Of a stretch of DNA of 52,119 nucleotides, positions 40,095-49,373 are shown piece after piece. Made by a program: the position numbers and the translations under genes. The number at the start of each line of letters is the position of its first letter. Positions within the stretch are counted from its first letter, which is position 1. Origin of the DNA: Gilliamella sp. Lep-s35 (GTDB taxonomy: Bacteria > Pseudomonadota > Gammaproteobacteria > Enterobacterales > Orbaceae); contig NZ_WTEX01000017.1 in assembly GCF_009795845.1 (NCBI RefSeq), forward strand, positions 1-52,119, given 5' to 3'. The notes under the pieces are model-generated. The model was not told where the DNA came from and ran no database searches. It was given only the letters and a program-made list of their open reading frames with translations.

Positions 40095-41588
40095 ATGGGA
40101 ATTTTAGCTTACATGCAACGTATCGGGCGTTCATTGATGGTGCCTGTAGCAGTTCTGCCTGCTGCTGCAATACTACTAGGAATTGGGTATTGGATCGATC
40201 CTAATGGCTGGGGGCAAAATAGTATTGTTGCCGCTTTTTTAATTAAATCTGGTGGTGCTATTATCGATAATATGCCAATTTTATTTGCTATTGGTGTTGC
40301 TTATGGAATGTCTAAAGATAAAGATGGCGCAGCTGCACTTTCTGGTTTGGTTGGTTTTTTAGTGGTAACCACCTTACTTTCTCCAAATTCTATTGCATTA
40401 TTTAATGGTATTGACACAAAAGCTGATGACTGGTTAAAGCAAGTTCCAGCTGCATATGGTAAAATAAACAATCAATTTATTGGTATTATTGTTGGTATTA
40501 TTGCGGCCGAACTTTATAATCGCTTTAGTCGGGTTGAATTACATAAAGCACTATCTTTTTTTAGTGGAAAAAGATTAGTGCCAATTGTTGTTTCAGTTGT
40601 GATGCTATTAGTTTCTGCTGTTTTATATTTTATCTGGCCAACGATTTATGATGCACTAGTTGCGTTTGGTAAATATATTAAAGAATTAGGATCTGTGGGT
40701 GCCGGTATTTATGGATTCTTTAACCGCTTACTTATTCCTGTTGGTTTACACCATGCCTTAAACTCCGTATTCTGGTTCGACGTGGCAGGTATCAACGATA
40801 TTCCTAACTTCCTAGGTGGGCAAAAATCAATTGAAGACGGTTTAGCTACAGTTGGAATTACAGGTCGTTACCAAGCTGGGTTTTTCCCTGTTATGATGTT
40901 TGGTCTGCCTGGTGCCGCGTTAGCTATGTACCATACGGCTAAAAAAGGCAATAAAGATAAAACTGCATCAATCATGTTAGCTGCTTCTTTTGCTGCATTT
41001 TTTACTGGTGTAACCGAACCGCTTGAATTTGCTTTTATGTTTGTTGCACCTGTACTTTATGTTTTACATGCGATTTTAGCGGGTATTTCACTTTATATTG
41101 CAGCAGCAATGCAATGGATAGCAGGATTTGGCTTTAGCGCTGGCTTAGTCGACATGTTACTTTCAAGCCGTAATCCGCTTGCAGTCCATTGGTATATGTT
41201 AATCCTTCAGGGTCTAGTATTCTTTGTGGTCTACTATGTAGTATTCCGTTTTGTAATTGTAAAATTCAATCTTAAAACCCCAGGCCGTGAAGATGAAGAT
41301 ACGACTGTTTCGTCAACTGAAAGTACCCAGAAAAAACAAGTCATTGGAGATACATCTAAACTTGCTGAACAATATCTAGCGGTTGTTGGTGGGAAAGAAA
41401 ACCTTACTAACATTGACTCTTGTATTACCCGTTTGCGTTTAGGTGTAAATGATTCAGAATTGGTTGATGAACAAGCAGCTAAAGCACTTGGCGCGATGGC
41501 TGTGATCAAACTCGGTAAAACAGGTGTGCAAATTATTGTTGGTACTCAGGCCGAAAAAATTGCCGATGAGATGAAAAAACTTGTTTAG
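40095..41588 (+). CDS. nagE: PTS N-acetylglucosamine transporter subunit IICB
   Basis: Inner-membrane transporter that imports and phosphorylates GlcNAc to GlcNAc-6-P. The EIIC domain (about 1-375) starts MGILAYMQRIGRSLMVPVAVLPAA and includes GVTEPLEF; the EIIB domain (about 415-497) has the phosphorylated Cys443 in IDSCITRLRLGV. It has 497 residues, whereas E. coli NagE is 648 with a fused EIIA domain; here EIIA is absent and must come from elsewhere, such as Crr. Divergent from nagBAC. Confidence 0.94.
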   Translation: MGILAYMQRIGRSLMVPVAVLPAAAILLGIGYWIDPNGWGQNSIVAAFLIKSGGAIIDNMPILFAIGVAYGMSKDKDGAAALSGLVGFLVVTTLLSPNSIALFNGIDTKADDWLKQVPAAYGKINNQFIGIIVGIIAAELYNRFSRVELHKALSFFSGKRLVPIVVSVVMLLVSAVLYFIWPTIYDALVAFGKYIKELGSVGAGIYGFFNRLLIPVGLHHALNSVFWFDVAGINDIPNFLGGQKSIEDGLATVGITGRYQAGFFPVMMFGLPGAALAMYHTAKKGNKDKTASIMLAASFAAFFTGVTEPLEFAFMFVAPVLYVLHAILAGISLYIAAAMQWIAGFGFSAGLVDMLLSSRNPLAVHWYMLILQGLVFFVVYYVVFRFVIVKFNLKTPGREDEDTTVSSTESTQKKQVIGDTSKLAEQYLAVVGGKENLTNIDSCITRLRLGVNDSELVDEQAAKALGAMAVIKLGKTGVQIIVGTQAEKIADEMKKLV

Positions 41589-41634
41589 TCAATTAGTATA
41601 AAATAAGAACCAAATTAAATAAAACTAATGTAAC

Positions 41635-41680
41635 AATCCACTCTATTTAAATAAGCAAAAAATAGAGTGGATTATTTATT
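41635..41680 (+). terminator. Terminator after nagE
   Basis: Perfect 14-bp arms AATCCACTCTATTT (41635-41648) and AAATAGAGTGGATT (41660-41673), 11-nt loop, then ATTTATTT. Confidence 0.75.
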
Positions 41681-41841
41681 TGATTTAACTTTACAGACTC
41701 TTTGCTTTATTTATAAACGCTCCAGTATTTTTTTTATTAAAAACAATCAAATAAAAACTTCAATAAAATCAATGTCTTTTGACCGATTTTTTTAGATATA
41801 AGCGTGTTGTTGTGGTATAAGGTTTTGCTTTCAATATAAAA

Positions 41842-42195
41842 TTAGAATCGCAAAATCACATCTTTAGTTGTTAATAGTTGATTTAATAACTGGGTATTAA
41901 TGACTTTACTTGGAATGTTTCTGGCTATTTGGGTTAAGTTTCTTGATTTCAGTGAAGATTCACAGACATATACATCATCAATATCATAAAGTTCAAGCAT
42001 GTTTAATGTCGCAATATAATCTCGCATTAAAATGTGATCAGGTTGTTGATTTGGTAATAAATGAAAGACACCATCATCGACAAAAAAAACAGAAACATGA
42101 TTAATAGCTGATGTGGCTAATGCGATATCAAGTGCTTCTCGACCTTTGGCATTTCCATGAGGTGGTGAGCTGATAATAATTGCTAGTTTTTTCAT
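41842..42195 (-). CDS. tusC: Sulfurtransferase complex subunit TusC
   Basis: DsrF-like subunit of TusBCD, the sulfur relay for mnm5s2U34 synthesis. It has 117 residues (E. coli 119). ISSPPHGNAKGREALDIALA near the N terminus and VFFVDDGVFHLLPNQQP are family signatures. It is 12 bp after tusD. tusB does not follow; it is at 10.9 kb. Confidence 0.95.
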   Translation of the reverse strand: MKKLAIIISSPPHGNAKGREALDIALATSAINHVSVFFVDDGVFHLLPNQQPDHILMRDYIATLNMLELYDIDDVYVCESSLKSRNLTQIARNIPSKVINTQLLNQLLTTKDVILRF

Positions 42196-42207
42196 TTCAG
42201 TCTTAAT

Positions 42208-42576
42208 TTAAAATTGAATGGTTCGATCGGTTGTTGAGATTGATTCGCCAAGCTCACCAAGACCGGTTAATTGAAAATGATTAGCTAGGTTATTTTTGAT
42301 AACACCGCGTCTCTGCGCAGCTGCAACACAAATAGTTAACGTTAAGGTGTGTGTTTTTGCTAATTCTTGCCATGCTGAAACTAAATCAAACTCATCGCTA
42401 GCAGGATCTGTATAGCTATTGCCATTATAAACACCATCGGCATAAAAAAAGATGTTTTTAATCTGATGAGGAGTATTAGACAGTAAAGCTTGAGCAAATT
42501 GGTATGCGCAATAAGCAGATTGGGTCCCATAAGCAGGACCCATAATAATAAGTGTGTAACTTAATGAATCGATCAA
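42208..42576 (-). CDS. tusD: Sulfurtransferase complex subunit TusD
   Basis: DsrE-like subunit carrying the catalytic Cys (in TICVAAAQRRGV, matching Cys78 of E. coli). GPAYGTQSAYCAYQFAQAL, FFYADGVYNGN, DPASDEFDLVSAW and the C terminus DRTIQF are diagnostic. The start is uncertain: no ATG lies near the family N terminus, so I propose TTG at 42576 (LIDSLSYTLIIMGPAYG), giving 122 residues (E. coli 128). In-frame ATGs farther upstream (to 42666) would overlap the end of fkpA. The fkpA-tusD-tusC neighbourhood is partly shared with E. coli. Confidence 0.88.
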   Translation of the reverse strand: MIDSLSYTLIIMGPAYGTQSAYCAYQFAQALLSNTPHQIKNIFFYADGVYNGNSYTDPASDEFDLVSAWQELAKTHTLTLTICVAAAQRRGVIKNNLANHFQLTGLGELGESISTTDRTIQF

Positions 42577-42592
42577 GTGAGTCAGCTGCTTG

Positions 42593-43384
42593 TTATTCTG
42601 CTTGTTCAGGCTCTGATACTGGTTCTTCCCTTGGATCTTCATTTGTGTCATTTTTATCACTATCAATACCTAGTAATTCAACTTCAAACACTAATGTTGA
42701 TGCAGGTTCGATTCCTGCTTTATTTTCTTGACCTGGAATGCTTTGATCACCATAAGCTAAATCTGGTGGTACGACAAGTTTAATTTTTCCACCAACACCA
42801 ATCAATTGAATTCCTTCAGTCCAACCTTTTATCACCCCATAAAGAGGGAATTTAGCCGGTTCACCACGATCATAAGAACTGTCAAATTTACGTCCATCAG
42901 TTAAAGTGCCTGTATAATGAACGATAACGGTATCATTTTCTGTTGGATGTTGCTCTGAACCATTTTCTAAAATTTGATAAAGCAAGCCTGATTTAGTTTT
43001 TTTAACGCCATCTTGTTTAGCAAATTCTTCACGGAACTTGTCACCAGTAGCTGTGTTTTCGGTTTTTTGTTTTTCAAAACGCGCTTTGCTTTCTTCTTGA
43101 ATTCGTTTGCCAAACGCATTTAAAATGGTTTTAACCTCATCTTTGCTTAGTTGTGATGCACCGTTAAATGTTTCATTAAAACCGCTGATTAAATATTCTT
43201 GATCTGGTTTAACTTCATTTTGTTCTAAACTTTCTTTCATATATGTTGCAAACGAAGAGCCTAATGCATAGGCTTCTTTTTGTGAATCAGTTGAAAGAGT
43301 TACCTTATCTGATTTTTTATCACATCCTGCTAATGCCAATACAATTGCACCACTTATTAAGGTCATTTTAATTAATGATTTCAT
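42593..43384 (-). CDS. fkpA: FKBP-type peptidyl-prolyl isomerase FkpA, lipoprotein form
   Basis: Envelope PPIase and chaperone. It has 263 residues (E. coli 270). An N-terminal dimerisation domain (QKEAYALGSSFATYMKESL onward) precedes the FKBP domain with VIVHYTGTLTDGRKFDSSYDRG, GWTEGIQLIGVGGKIKLVVPP and ASTLVFEVELL. Unlike E. coli FkpA, it has a lipobox LALAGC21 followed by DKK, so it should be lipid-anchored. The acidic tail EEPVSEPEQAE is poorly ordered. Its stop is 16 bp before the proposed tusD start. Confidence 0.93.
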   Translation of the reverse strand: MKSLIKMTLISGAIVLALAGCDKKSDKVTLSTDSQKEAYALGSSFATYMKESLEQNEVKPDQEYLISGFNETFNGASQLSKDEVKTILNAFGKRIQEESKARFEKQKTENTATGDKFREEFAKQDGVKKTKSGLLYQILENGSEQHPTENDTVIVHYTGTLTDGRKFDSSYDRGEPAKFPLYGVIKGWTEGIQLIGVGGKIKLVVPPDLAYGDQSIPGQENKAGIEPASTLVFEVELLGIDSDKNDTNEDPREEPVSEPEQAE

Positions 43385-43547
43385 TCTACTTCTCCAAGTT
43401 AGAAATTCTTTTATATAGTTAATTGAGTTATTATATATTATTTAATGCAAGATAATATAGTGTTTACAAATCATTTATTTAATAAAGCTATGTCATTGTG
43501 CTTTTTATAAAATAGGATAAGTCATATTTTGTAATTTTAAATCATCC

Positions 43548-43577
43548 TTGAGTGAAAGTGGTATCCTCAGTTATAAT
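43548..43577 (+). promoter_or_regulatory. Promoter upstream of fabZ
   Basis: TTGAGT (43548-43553), 18-bp spacer, consensus -10 TATAAT (43572-43577), 40 bp before the fabZ start. It would drive fabZ-lpxA-lpxB-rnhB. Confidence 0.65.
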
Positions 43578-43617
43578 GCACAAAATTTATAGTAAATAAT
43601 GTATAAGGATAGCTATT

Positions 43618-44064
43618 TTGACTACCGAACTTAATACCCTTGATGTTGAAGAAATCATCAGTTTGTTACCTCATCGTTATCCATTTTTAATGGTTGATCG
43701 CGTACTTAGTTATGAAAAAGGTAAAACATTAAAAGCCATCAAAAATGTCACGGTTAATGAACCTTTCTTCCAAGGACACTTCCCTAATAAACCCATTTTT
43801 CCTGGTGTTTTAATTCTAGAAGCCATGGCGCAAGCAACTGGCATTTTAGCATTTAAAAGTATTGAAGAGCTTTCACCTGGGCAGCTTTATTACTTTGCGT
43901 CAATCGATAAAGCACGCTTTAAACGTCCAGTTGTACCAGGCGATCAAATTGTGTTAGATGTTGAATATATTAAAGAACGTCGAGGCATTGCGCTATTCCA
44001 TGGTGTTGCAACCGTTGATGGTAAATTAGTTTGTGAAGCTGAAATGATGTGTGCTCGCAAGTAA
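43618..44064 (+). CDS. fabZ: 3-hydroxyacyl-ACP dehydratase FabZ
   Basis: Hot-dog dehydratase of fatty-acid elongation; it competes with LpxA for 3-hydroxymyristoyl-ACP. It has 148 residues (E. coli 151). Catalytic His54 ([11 protein letters not shown]) and Glu68 (LEAMAQ) are present. The start is TTG at 43618 with AAGGAT 8 nt upstream; E. coli fabZ also begins at TTG. E. coli has lpxD upstream; here the upstream gene is divergent fkpA. Confidence 0.97.
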   Translation: MTTELNTLDVEEIISLLPHRYPFLMVDRVLSYEKGKTLKAIKNVTVNEPFFQGHFPNKPIFPGVLILEAMAQATGILAFKSIEELSPGQLYYFASIDKARFKRPVVPGDQIVLDVEYIKERRGIALFHGVATVDGKLVCEAEMMCARK

Positions 44065-44107
44065 CATCGATTTTAGAGTATCTCCAAAGCAGTATTAAGG
44101 AACAGCT

Positions 44108-44887
44108 ATGGCAACAGAAATACACCCTAGTTCAGTAATTGAAAAAGGGGCAAAGATTGGTGAAAACGTCAAAATTGGGCCTTTTTGTTTTATTGGTGAA
44201 CATGTTGAAATTGGTGATGGAACTTTTTTAAAATCGCATGTTGTCGTCAATGGACATACCAAAATTGGTAAAGATAACCAAATTTATCAATTTGTTTCAA
44301 TTGGTGAAGTAAACCAAGATTTAAAATATCGTGGAGAACCAACGCGCACTGAAATTGGCGATCGTAATATGATTCGCGAAAGTGTGACAATTCATCGTGG
44401 CACAGCTCAAGGAGGCGAGCTAACACGTATTGGTAGCGATAATCTATTGATGATTAATGCTCACGTTGCTCACGACTGTCATATTGGTAATCGTTGTATT
44501 TTAGCCAATAATGCAACGTTAGGCGGACATGTTCAATTAGATGATTATGTCATTATTGGTGGTATGACTGCTATTCATCAATTTTGTGTAATTGGATCGC
44601 ATGTTATGGTTGGTGGCTGTTCGGGCGTTGCGCAGGATGTTCCACCTTATGTTATTGCTCAAGGCAATCATGCCACTCCACATGGTGTCAATTACGAAGG
44701 TTTAAAACGTCGCGGGTTTAGTAAAGATGCTTTGCAGGCGATTCGTAATACTTATAAGATCCTTTATCGAAATGGCTTGACGTTAGATGAAGCTAAAATT
44801 GAAATCGAAACCATTGCAAAACAACATCCTGAAGTTCAACTGTTTGTTGACTTTTTTACTCGTTCTACACGAGGCATTATCCGTTAA
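44108..44887 (+). CDS. lpxA: UDP-N-acetylglucosamine acyltransferase
   Basis: First enzyme of lipid A synthesis. It has 259 residues (E. coli 262). The N-terminal left-handed helix is built of hexapeptide repeats ([20 protein letters not shown] and on), with the catalytic His near 122 in [11 protein letters not shown]; a helical C-terminal domain follows ([12 protein letters not shown]). The lpxB ATG shares a base with its stop. Confidence 0.98.
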   Translation: MATEIHPSSVIEKGAKIGENVKIGPFCFIGEHVEIGDGTFLKSHVVVNGHTKIGKDNQIYQFVSIGEVNQDLKYRGEPTRTEIGDRNMIRESVTIHRGTAQGGELTRIGSDNLLMINAHVAHDCHIGNRCILANNATLGGHVQLDDYVIIGGMTAIHQFCVIGSHVMVGGCSGVAQDVPPYVIAQGNHATPHGVNYEGLKRRGFSKDALQAIRNTYKILYRNGLTLDEAKIEIETIAKQHPEVQLFVDFFTRSTRGIIR

Positions 44888-46038
44888 TGACCAATAAACC
44901 ATTAACTGTAGCTTTAGTCGCTGGAGAAACCTCTGGCGACATTCTTGGTGCAGGTCTAATTCGTTCACTCAAACATCATCATCCTGATATTCATTTTGTT
45001 GGTATTGCTGGTCCTAAAATGCAAGCCGAAGGCTGTGAAGTTTGGTATGAAATGGATGAGTTATCAGTGATGGGTATTGTTGAAGTCTTGGGGCGATTAC
45101 GCCGAATTTTAGCAATTCGCAAAGATATTACTAGACGTTTAATTGCACTTAAGCCTGATATATTTATTGGCATTGATGCACCTGACTTTAATCTTTCTTT
45201 AGAAGGTAAGTTAAAACAAGCAGGCATTAAAACAATCCATTATGTGAGTCCATCGGTTTGGGCTTGGAAACAAAAACGCGTTTTCAAAATTAAGCGTAAT
45301 ACTAATCTTATTTTAGCTTTTTTACCTTTTGAAAAAGCCTTTTATGATAAGTTTGATGTTCCTTGTCGTTTTATTGGTCATAAAATGGCAGACGATATCC
45401 CACTTAACCCAGATCAAACAGCAATACGCAAACAATTAGGTATTCCATTAAATTGTCGTTGCTTAGCTTTATTGCCAGGCAGCCGTCATGCTGAAGTAAC
45501 ATTATTATCAGCTCCCTTTTTAAGGGCAGCACTGTTATTACGCCAACGCTACCCAGATTTGCATATTTTAGTACCTTTAGTTAACGCAAAAAGACGACAA
45601 GAATTTGAGCAGATTAAAACAGACATTGCTCCCCAACTTGAAATGCAGTTATTAGATGGTCATGCCCGCGAAGCAATGATTGCAAGTAATGCGTCAATCT
45701 TGGCTTCGGGCACTGTGGCATTAGAATGCATGCTAGCTAAATGCCCAATGGTTGTTGGCTACAAAATGAAGCCATTTACTTTTTGGCTTGCTAAAAAATT
45801 GATTAAAACATCTTATGTTTCATTACCGAATATTTTAGCGGGTAAAGAGATTGTACCAGAATTATTACAACAAGATTGTACTCCTGAAAATATTGTTAAT
45901 CGCATTATCCCTTTTTTAGAAGGCGATAATGTAGAGCTAAAACAGACATTTTTATCTTTGCATAATCAAATTCGTTGTAATGCTGATAAACAAGCTGCTA
46001 AAGCTGTGCTTGATGTATTAAAGGAGCCACATTGCTAG
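44887..46038 (+). CDS. lpxB: Lipid-A-disaccharide synthase
   Basis: Peripheral membrane glycosyltransferase joining UDP-diacylglucosamine and lipid X. It has 383 residues (E. coli 382). [16 protein letters not shown] near 9-24, [28 protein letters not shown] and [11 protein letters not shown] are family signatures. It overlaps lpxA by one base and rnhB by seven, indicating tight coupling. Confidence 0.98.
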   Translation: MTNKPLTVALVAGETSGDILGAGLIRSLKHHHPDIHFVGIAGPKMQAEGCEVWYEMDELSVMGIVEVLGRLRRILAIRKDITRRLIALKPDIFIGIDAPDFNLSLEGKLKQAGIKTIHYVSPSVWAWKQKRVFKIKRNTNLILAFLPFEKAFYDKFDVPCRFIGHKMADDIPLNPDQTAIRKQLGIPLNCRCLALLPGSRHAEVTLLSAPFLRAALLLRQRYPDLHILVPLVNAKRRQEFEQIKTDIAPQLEMQLLDGHAREAMIASNASILASGTVALECMLAKCPMVVGYKMKPFTFWLAKKLIKTSYVSLPNILAGKEIVPELLQQDCTPENIVNRIIPFLEGDNVELKQTFLSLHNQIRCNADKQAAKAVLDVLKEPHC

Positions 46039-46622
46039 AGTTTACCTATCCAGATGCTACTTTAATTGCAGGGGTTGATGAAGTTGGGCGAGGTCCGCTT
46101 TGTGGCGATGTTGTTACCGCTGCAGTTATTTTAGATCCTAACAAGCCCATTAAAGGGTTAACTGATTCTAAAAAACTCACTGAAAAAAAACGAGAACATC
46201 TATTTGATATTATTAAACAAGAGGCACTAGCTTGGTGTATTGCAAGAGCATCAGTTGATGAAATTGATAAATTAAATATATTGCATGCCACCATGCTTGC
46301 AATGCAACGGGCGGTATCAGGATTACCCATAAAACCCAATTTTGTATTAGTTGATGGCAACCGTTGTCCTGATTTTGGCATCCAAACTCAAGCGGTTATT
46401 AAAGGGGATTTGTTGGTTGCAGAAATCAGTGCTGCTTCAATTCTAGCTAAAGTTACTCGTGATCGTGAAATGGTTGAGCTTGATAAATTATATCCACAAT
46501 ACGGTCTTGCTAAACATAAAGGCTATCCAACCAAAGCTCATTTAGCAGCAATAAAAGAACATGGTATTAATCATTTATACCGTAAAAGTTTTGCACCAGT
46601 TAAGAGTTTAGCATTATTTTAA
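46032..46622 (+). CDS. rnhB: Ribonuclease HII
   Basis: Removes ribonucleotides from DNA and RNA-DNA hybrids. It has 196 residues (E. coli 198). Catalytic acids Asp16-Glu17 are in [12 protein letters not shown], another Asp is in LVDGN near 108, and [13 protein letters not shown] carries the fourth. The start is TTG at 46032 with AAGGAG 6 nt upstream. Last gene of the lpx unit; dnaE, which follows in E. coli, is absent. Confidence 0.97.
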   Translation: MLEFTYPDATLIAGVDEVGRGPLCGDVVTAAVILDPNKPIKGLTDSKKLTEKKREHLFDIIKQEALAWCIARASVDEIDKLNILHATMLAMQRAVSGLPIKPNFVLVDGNRCPDFGIQTQAVIKGDLLVAEISAASILAKVTRDREMVELDKLYPQYGLAKHKGYPTKAHLAAIKEHGINHLYRKSFAPVKSLALF

Positions 46623-46623
46623 T

Positions 46624-47223
46624 TCACCATTGTTTATCAACCGTTGTTAGCAGTGGTGAATTAAACATAGACACGGGTGAAATAACCGTTTCTTGATAGG
46701 GGATCTTATTTCCATAACGTTTTTTTATTTTTTGTTTAACGGCTGGCGATGAAAGATTAAATTCTTTGATAGTTTGCAATTGGCCTATTTTTAATTTAAG
46801 GGCTCTATTATAGATCTTCCAGACTAATTCTGAGCAATAAATATAACGATCATCCCATCCAAACCAAATATCATATGGTTTATTTTCAAACGTTTGTGCA
46901 ATTTTTTTTAAATTGTTAACCTCATTATTAGACAGATTATGATCTTTTAAACGCTTAATTATATACTTTTTATTTTTACCACGCGCAATCCAACTATTCA
47001 GTGGTGTATAAACAACTTTGTTGGCAGCTTCGAAAACATATGGTTTGCCATTTTTAATCAAAATGATGCCCATATGGCTATATGGCGAGTTTGTTGCTTG
47101 TTCAACAGCCAGGCTTTGTCTTGATTGTGAAGATTGAAAAATAATATCTCCATCTTTGGGTGTATAGCTAGCAATACTTATAAAACTAGCAATCAACAAG
47201 GTAAGCATAAAAATAAAACGCAT
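46624..47223 (-). CDS. YiiX/YebB-like permuted NlpC/P60 (C92) peptidase
   Basis: A 199-residue exported protein with a signal peptide (about 1-18). It has the circularly permuted papain-like arrangement of the YaeF/YiiX group: the His in SPYSHMGIIL, an acidic EAANKVV segment, and the Cys in RYIYCSELVWKIY. GDIIFQSSQSRQ near residue 25 matches the usual GD(I/L)(I/V)FQ start. Such enzymes are proposed to cut peptide or lipid amide bonds in the envelope; the substrate is unknown. It converges with rnhB. Confidence 0.82.
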   Translation of the reverse strand: MRFIFMLTLLIASFISIASYTPKDGDIIFQSSQSRQSLAVEQATNSPYSHMGIILIKNGKPYVFEAANKVVYTPLNSWIARGKNKKYIIKRLKDHNLSNNEVNNLKKIAQTFENKPYDIWFGWDDRYIYCSELVWKIYNRALKLKIGQLQTIKEFNLSSPAVKQKIKKRYGNKIPYQETVISPVSMFNSPLLTTVDKQW

Positions 47224-47269
47224 TAGGGTTACTTAGAAAACTTACAATATATTGAAGTATAAAACAAAT

Positions 47270-47303
47270 TAGCTACTTATAAAAATACATTTATAAGTAG
47301 CTA
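47270..47303. repeat. Perfect 14-bp inverted repeat upstream of the YiiX-like gene
   Basis: TAGCTACTTATAAA (47270-47283) and TTTATAAGTAGCTA (47290-47303), 6-nt loop. It lies 47 bp upstream of the minus-strand yiiX-like start. No U-tract follows; it may be an operator or the end of a lost mobile element. Confidence 0.5.
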
Positions 47304-47321
47304 TTGAAGGAAAAAGAGAGA

Positions 47322-47650
47322 AAAATAACAGTTACTGATTTGACTAAATACTTTATGGTCAGTCGCTAGACCATTGATAACGAACTAAAACCTACTGCCA
47401 TTTTTGTCAAAAACTTTCAGGAACGCACTGCGTTTATGTAAAAAATCTAAAAAAATCAGACTTAAGTTATAAAAAACTAGCCAAGCAATAAAAAACAGCA
47501 GCCCCACATTAAGTGTGGCGATTTATTGGTTTATTTTGCCGGTTATTTTGTAAAAAATATTCAGGAATCTATACCGTTAAACCGAATAAAGCGATTTCAA
47601 GCAAAACGCCTTATGCGTTTTTAGCGAATTATCTTAACCATGAGGTGTGA
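47322..47650 (+). pseudogene. Degenerate integrase-core transposase remnant, copy 2
   Basis: Begins KITVTDLTKYFMVSR, then a stop, then TIDNELK, and ends TVKPNKAISSKTPYAFLANY...LNHEV then a stop (47573-47650). Both ends match the relic at 31323-31673. The middle holds a copy of the dispersed repeat (47401-47446) and a small stem CCACA/TGTGG near 47505-47519. An AAGGA-like ribosome site remains before the N-terminal part. Clearly non-functional. Confidence 0.65.
47401..47446 (+). repeat. Dispersed intergenic repeat, copy D
   Basis: TTGTCAAAAACTTTCAGG, then 9 nt, then CGTTTATGTAAAAAAT. This copy lies inside the transposase remnant, whereas copies A-C are in ordinary intergenic gaps. The remaining 47451-47869 stretch has the relic's 3' end and no intact gene. 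Confidence 0.5.
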
Positions 47651-47869
47651 AAACTTGGTGTTTTTCTGCAAATTAACCATCAGTTTATGATTTGGTTTTT
47701 CTTCTATTTTTATTAGAAGTAAGCTTTATTAAGCTATTTTATTAGAATATTAAGTTGCAATATTTTGCTCAAAAGTTATTATATTTTTCCACTTTATTTA
47801 CAATTAGGGCTATCGTAATGATAGTCTTCAACTTTACCAATTAACTAATTTGGACAATAGGTTTTATTG

Positions 47870-48631
47870 ATGGGATTTAACTGGGATCTTATACAAAATT
47901 ATTTACCAATGTTTATTGATGGCGCAATAATGACGGTGACTTGCACTGTTGTTTGTGTGGTGCTTGGGACTTTTTGGGGCTTAATATTAGGTATTTACCT
48001 AGTTGCTCAATGTCGGCATGGTATTTTTAAATATGTGCTGTGTTTACTGGTTAGGTGGCCAACTAAAATTTATGTTAGCGCCATTCGTGGCACACCATTA
48101 TTGGTGCAGATAATGGTGATTTATTATGTTTTTATGTCTTTTTTGTTACATCCTAATAATGGAATTTTATTGTCAAATTATTTTATTTCGTCACAATTGG
48201 CGCAACATTTGTTTATTAAGTATAGTGCATTTATTTCGTGTATTTTGGCGATTACTTTGAATGCTAGTGCTAATATTTCTGAAATATTTCGTGCAAGTAT
48301 TGAGTCTATCGATAAAGGGCAAATGGAAGCTGCCCGATCGCTCGGTATGGGGTATGTCAGTACAATGATTAAAGTCATTTTGCCTCAAGCCTTTCGCCGT
48401 ATGTTACCGCCTTTGGGCAATAATGCGATTGCTATTTTAAAAGATTCGTCATTAGGTTCCGTTATTGGACTGATGGATTTGGCTTATACAGCTCGTATCG
48501 TAGGTGAGATTAATTCGGTTTATGTTGAGCCTTATTTTGTTATTTTGCTTTTTTATTGGACAATGACATTTTTATTATCACTTCTTGTAAAATATATGGA
48601 AAAAAGGTTAAGAAAAAGTGATTCACATTAA
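47870..48631 (+). CDS. Amino-acid ABC transporter permease (HisM/GlnP type)
   Basis: Polar amino-acid uptake permease. From ATG 47870 (a TTG is directly before it) it has 253 residues with five or more membrane segments. [17 protein letters not shown] near 70 and the EAA loop [21 protein letters not shown] near 160 are diagnostic; the latter contacts the ATPase. No substrate-binding protein gene is next to it; upstream lies transposase debris. The partner ATPase gene overlaps its end by 14 bp and is defective. Confidence 0.88.
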   Translation: MGFNWDLIQNYLPMFIDGAIMTVTCTVVCVVLGTFWGLILGIYLVAQCRHGIFKYVLCLLVRWPTKIYVSAIRGTPLLVQIMVIYYVFMSFLLHPNNGILLSNYFISSQLAQHLFIKYSAFISCILAITLNASANISEIFRASIESIDKGQMEAARSLGMGYVSTMIKVILPQAFRRMLPPLGNNAIAILKDSSLGSVIGLMDLAYTARIVGEINSVYVEPYFVILLFYWTMTFLLSLLVKYMEKRLRKSDSH

Positions 48632-49322
48632 AAATCTACAAAAGCAGTTTGGTAATATCCATGTATTACGTGGTATTTCTTGTGATATCCAAGAAAAAGA
48701 AGTTATTTCTATCATTGGTCCATCGGGTTCGGGTAAGAGTACTTTTTTGCGTTGTATTAATGCGTTAGAAGATATCACATCAGGCGAAATTATTGTTAAT
48801 GGTTTTAACGTGCTTGATCCTAAAACCAATATTAATCGTTTGCGCGAATCAGTTGGTATGGTGTTTCAGCGTTTTAATTTGTTTCCTCATATGACTGTGT
48901 TGCAAAATTTGATTTTAGCGCCTATGGATGTGAAAAATATGGCGAAAACCGATGCCATTGCTAAAGCCGAAAGTTTGCTTGTTAAAGTCGGTTTGATTGA
49001 TAAGATTGATGCTTACCCAAGCCAACTGTCGGGCGGCCAACTGCAACGTGTGGCAATTGCTAGGGCTTTGATGATGGATCCTGCTGTGATGTTATTTGAT
49101 GAGCCTACACTTGTTAGCGAGGTGCTTGCTGTTATGAAGTCGCTAGCACAAGAAGGAATGACGATGATTGTTGTTACCCATGATATGGGGTTTGCAAGAG
49201 AGATGTCTAACCGTGTGATTTTTATCGATCAAGGAGTTATTCAAGAACAAGGTTCGCCAGAACAGATTTTCAAAAATCCACAAAATGAACGAACACAGTT
49301 ATTCTTAAGTAAAGTACTATAA
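48618..49322 (+). CDS. Amino-acid ABC transporter ATP-binding protein with D-loop deletion
   Basis: GlnQ/HisP-type ATPase. It has 234 residues; the family norm is about 240. Walker [10 protein letters not shown] (34-42), Q-loop [13 protein letters not shown], signature LSGGQLQR, Walker B VMLFDEPT and H-loop VTHDMGF are present. After DEPT the sequence goes directly to LVSEVL; relatives have the D-loop SALDPE between them, so six residues are missing in frame. The D-loop couples the two ATP sites, so activity is probably lost or crippled. GTG start inside the permease gene. Confidence 0.85.
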   Translation: MIHIKNLQKQFGNIHVLRGISCDIQEKEVISIIGPSGSGKSTFLRCINALEDITSGEIIVNGFNVLDPKTNINRLRESVGMVFQRFNLFPHMTVLQNLILAPMDVKNMAKTDAIAKAESLLVKVGLIDKIDAYPSQLSGGQLQRVAIARALMMDPAVMLFDEPTLVSEVLAVMKSLAQEGMTMIVVTHDMGFAREMSNRVIFIDQGVIQEQGSPEQIFKNPQNERTQLFLSKVL

Positions 49323-49373
49323 TTATTTTGTTCTTGATTATTAAAAATAAAAAAAACATTCAATTTAGAACGG

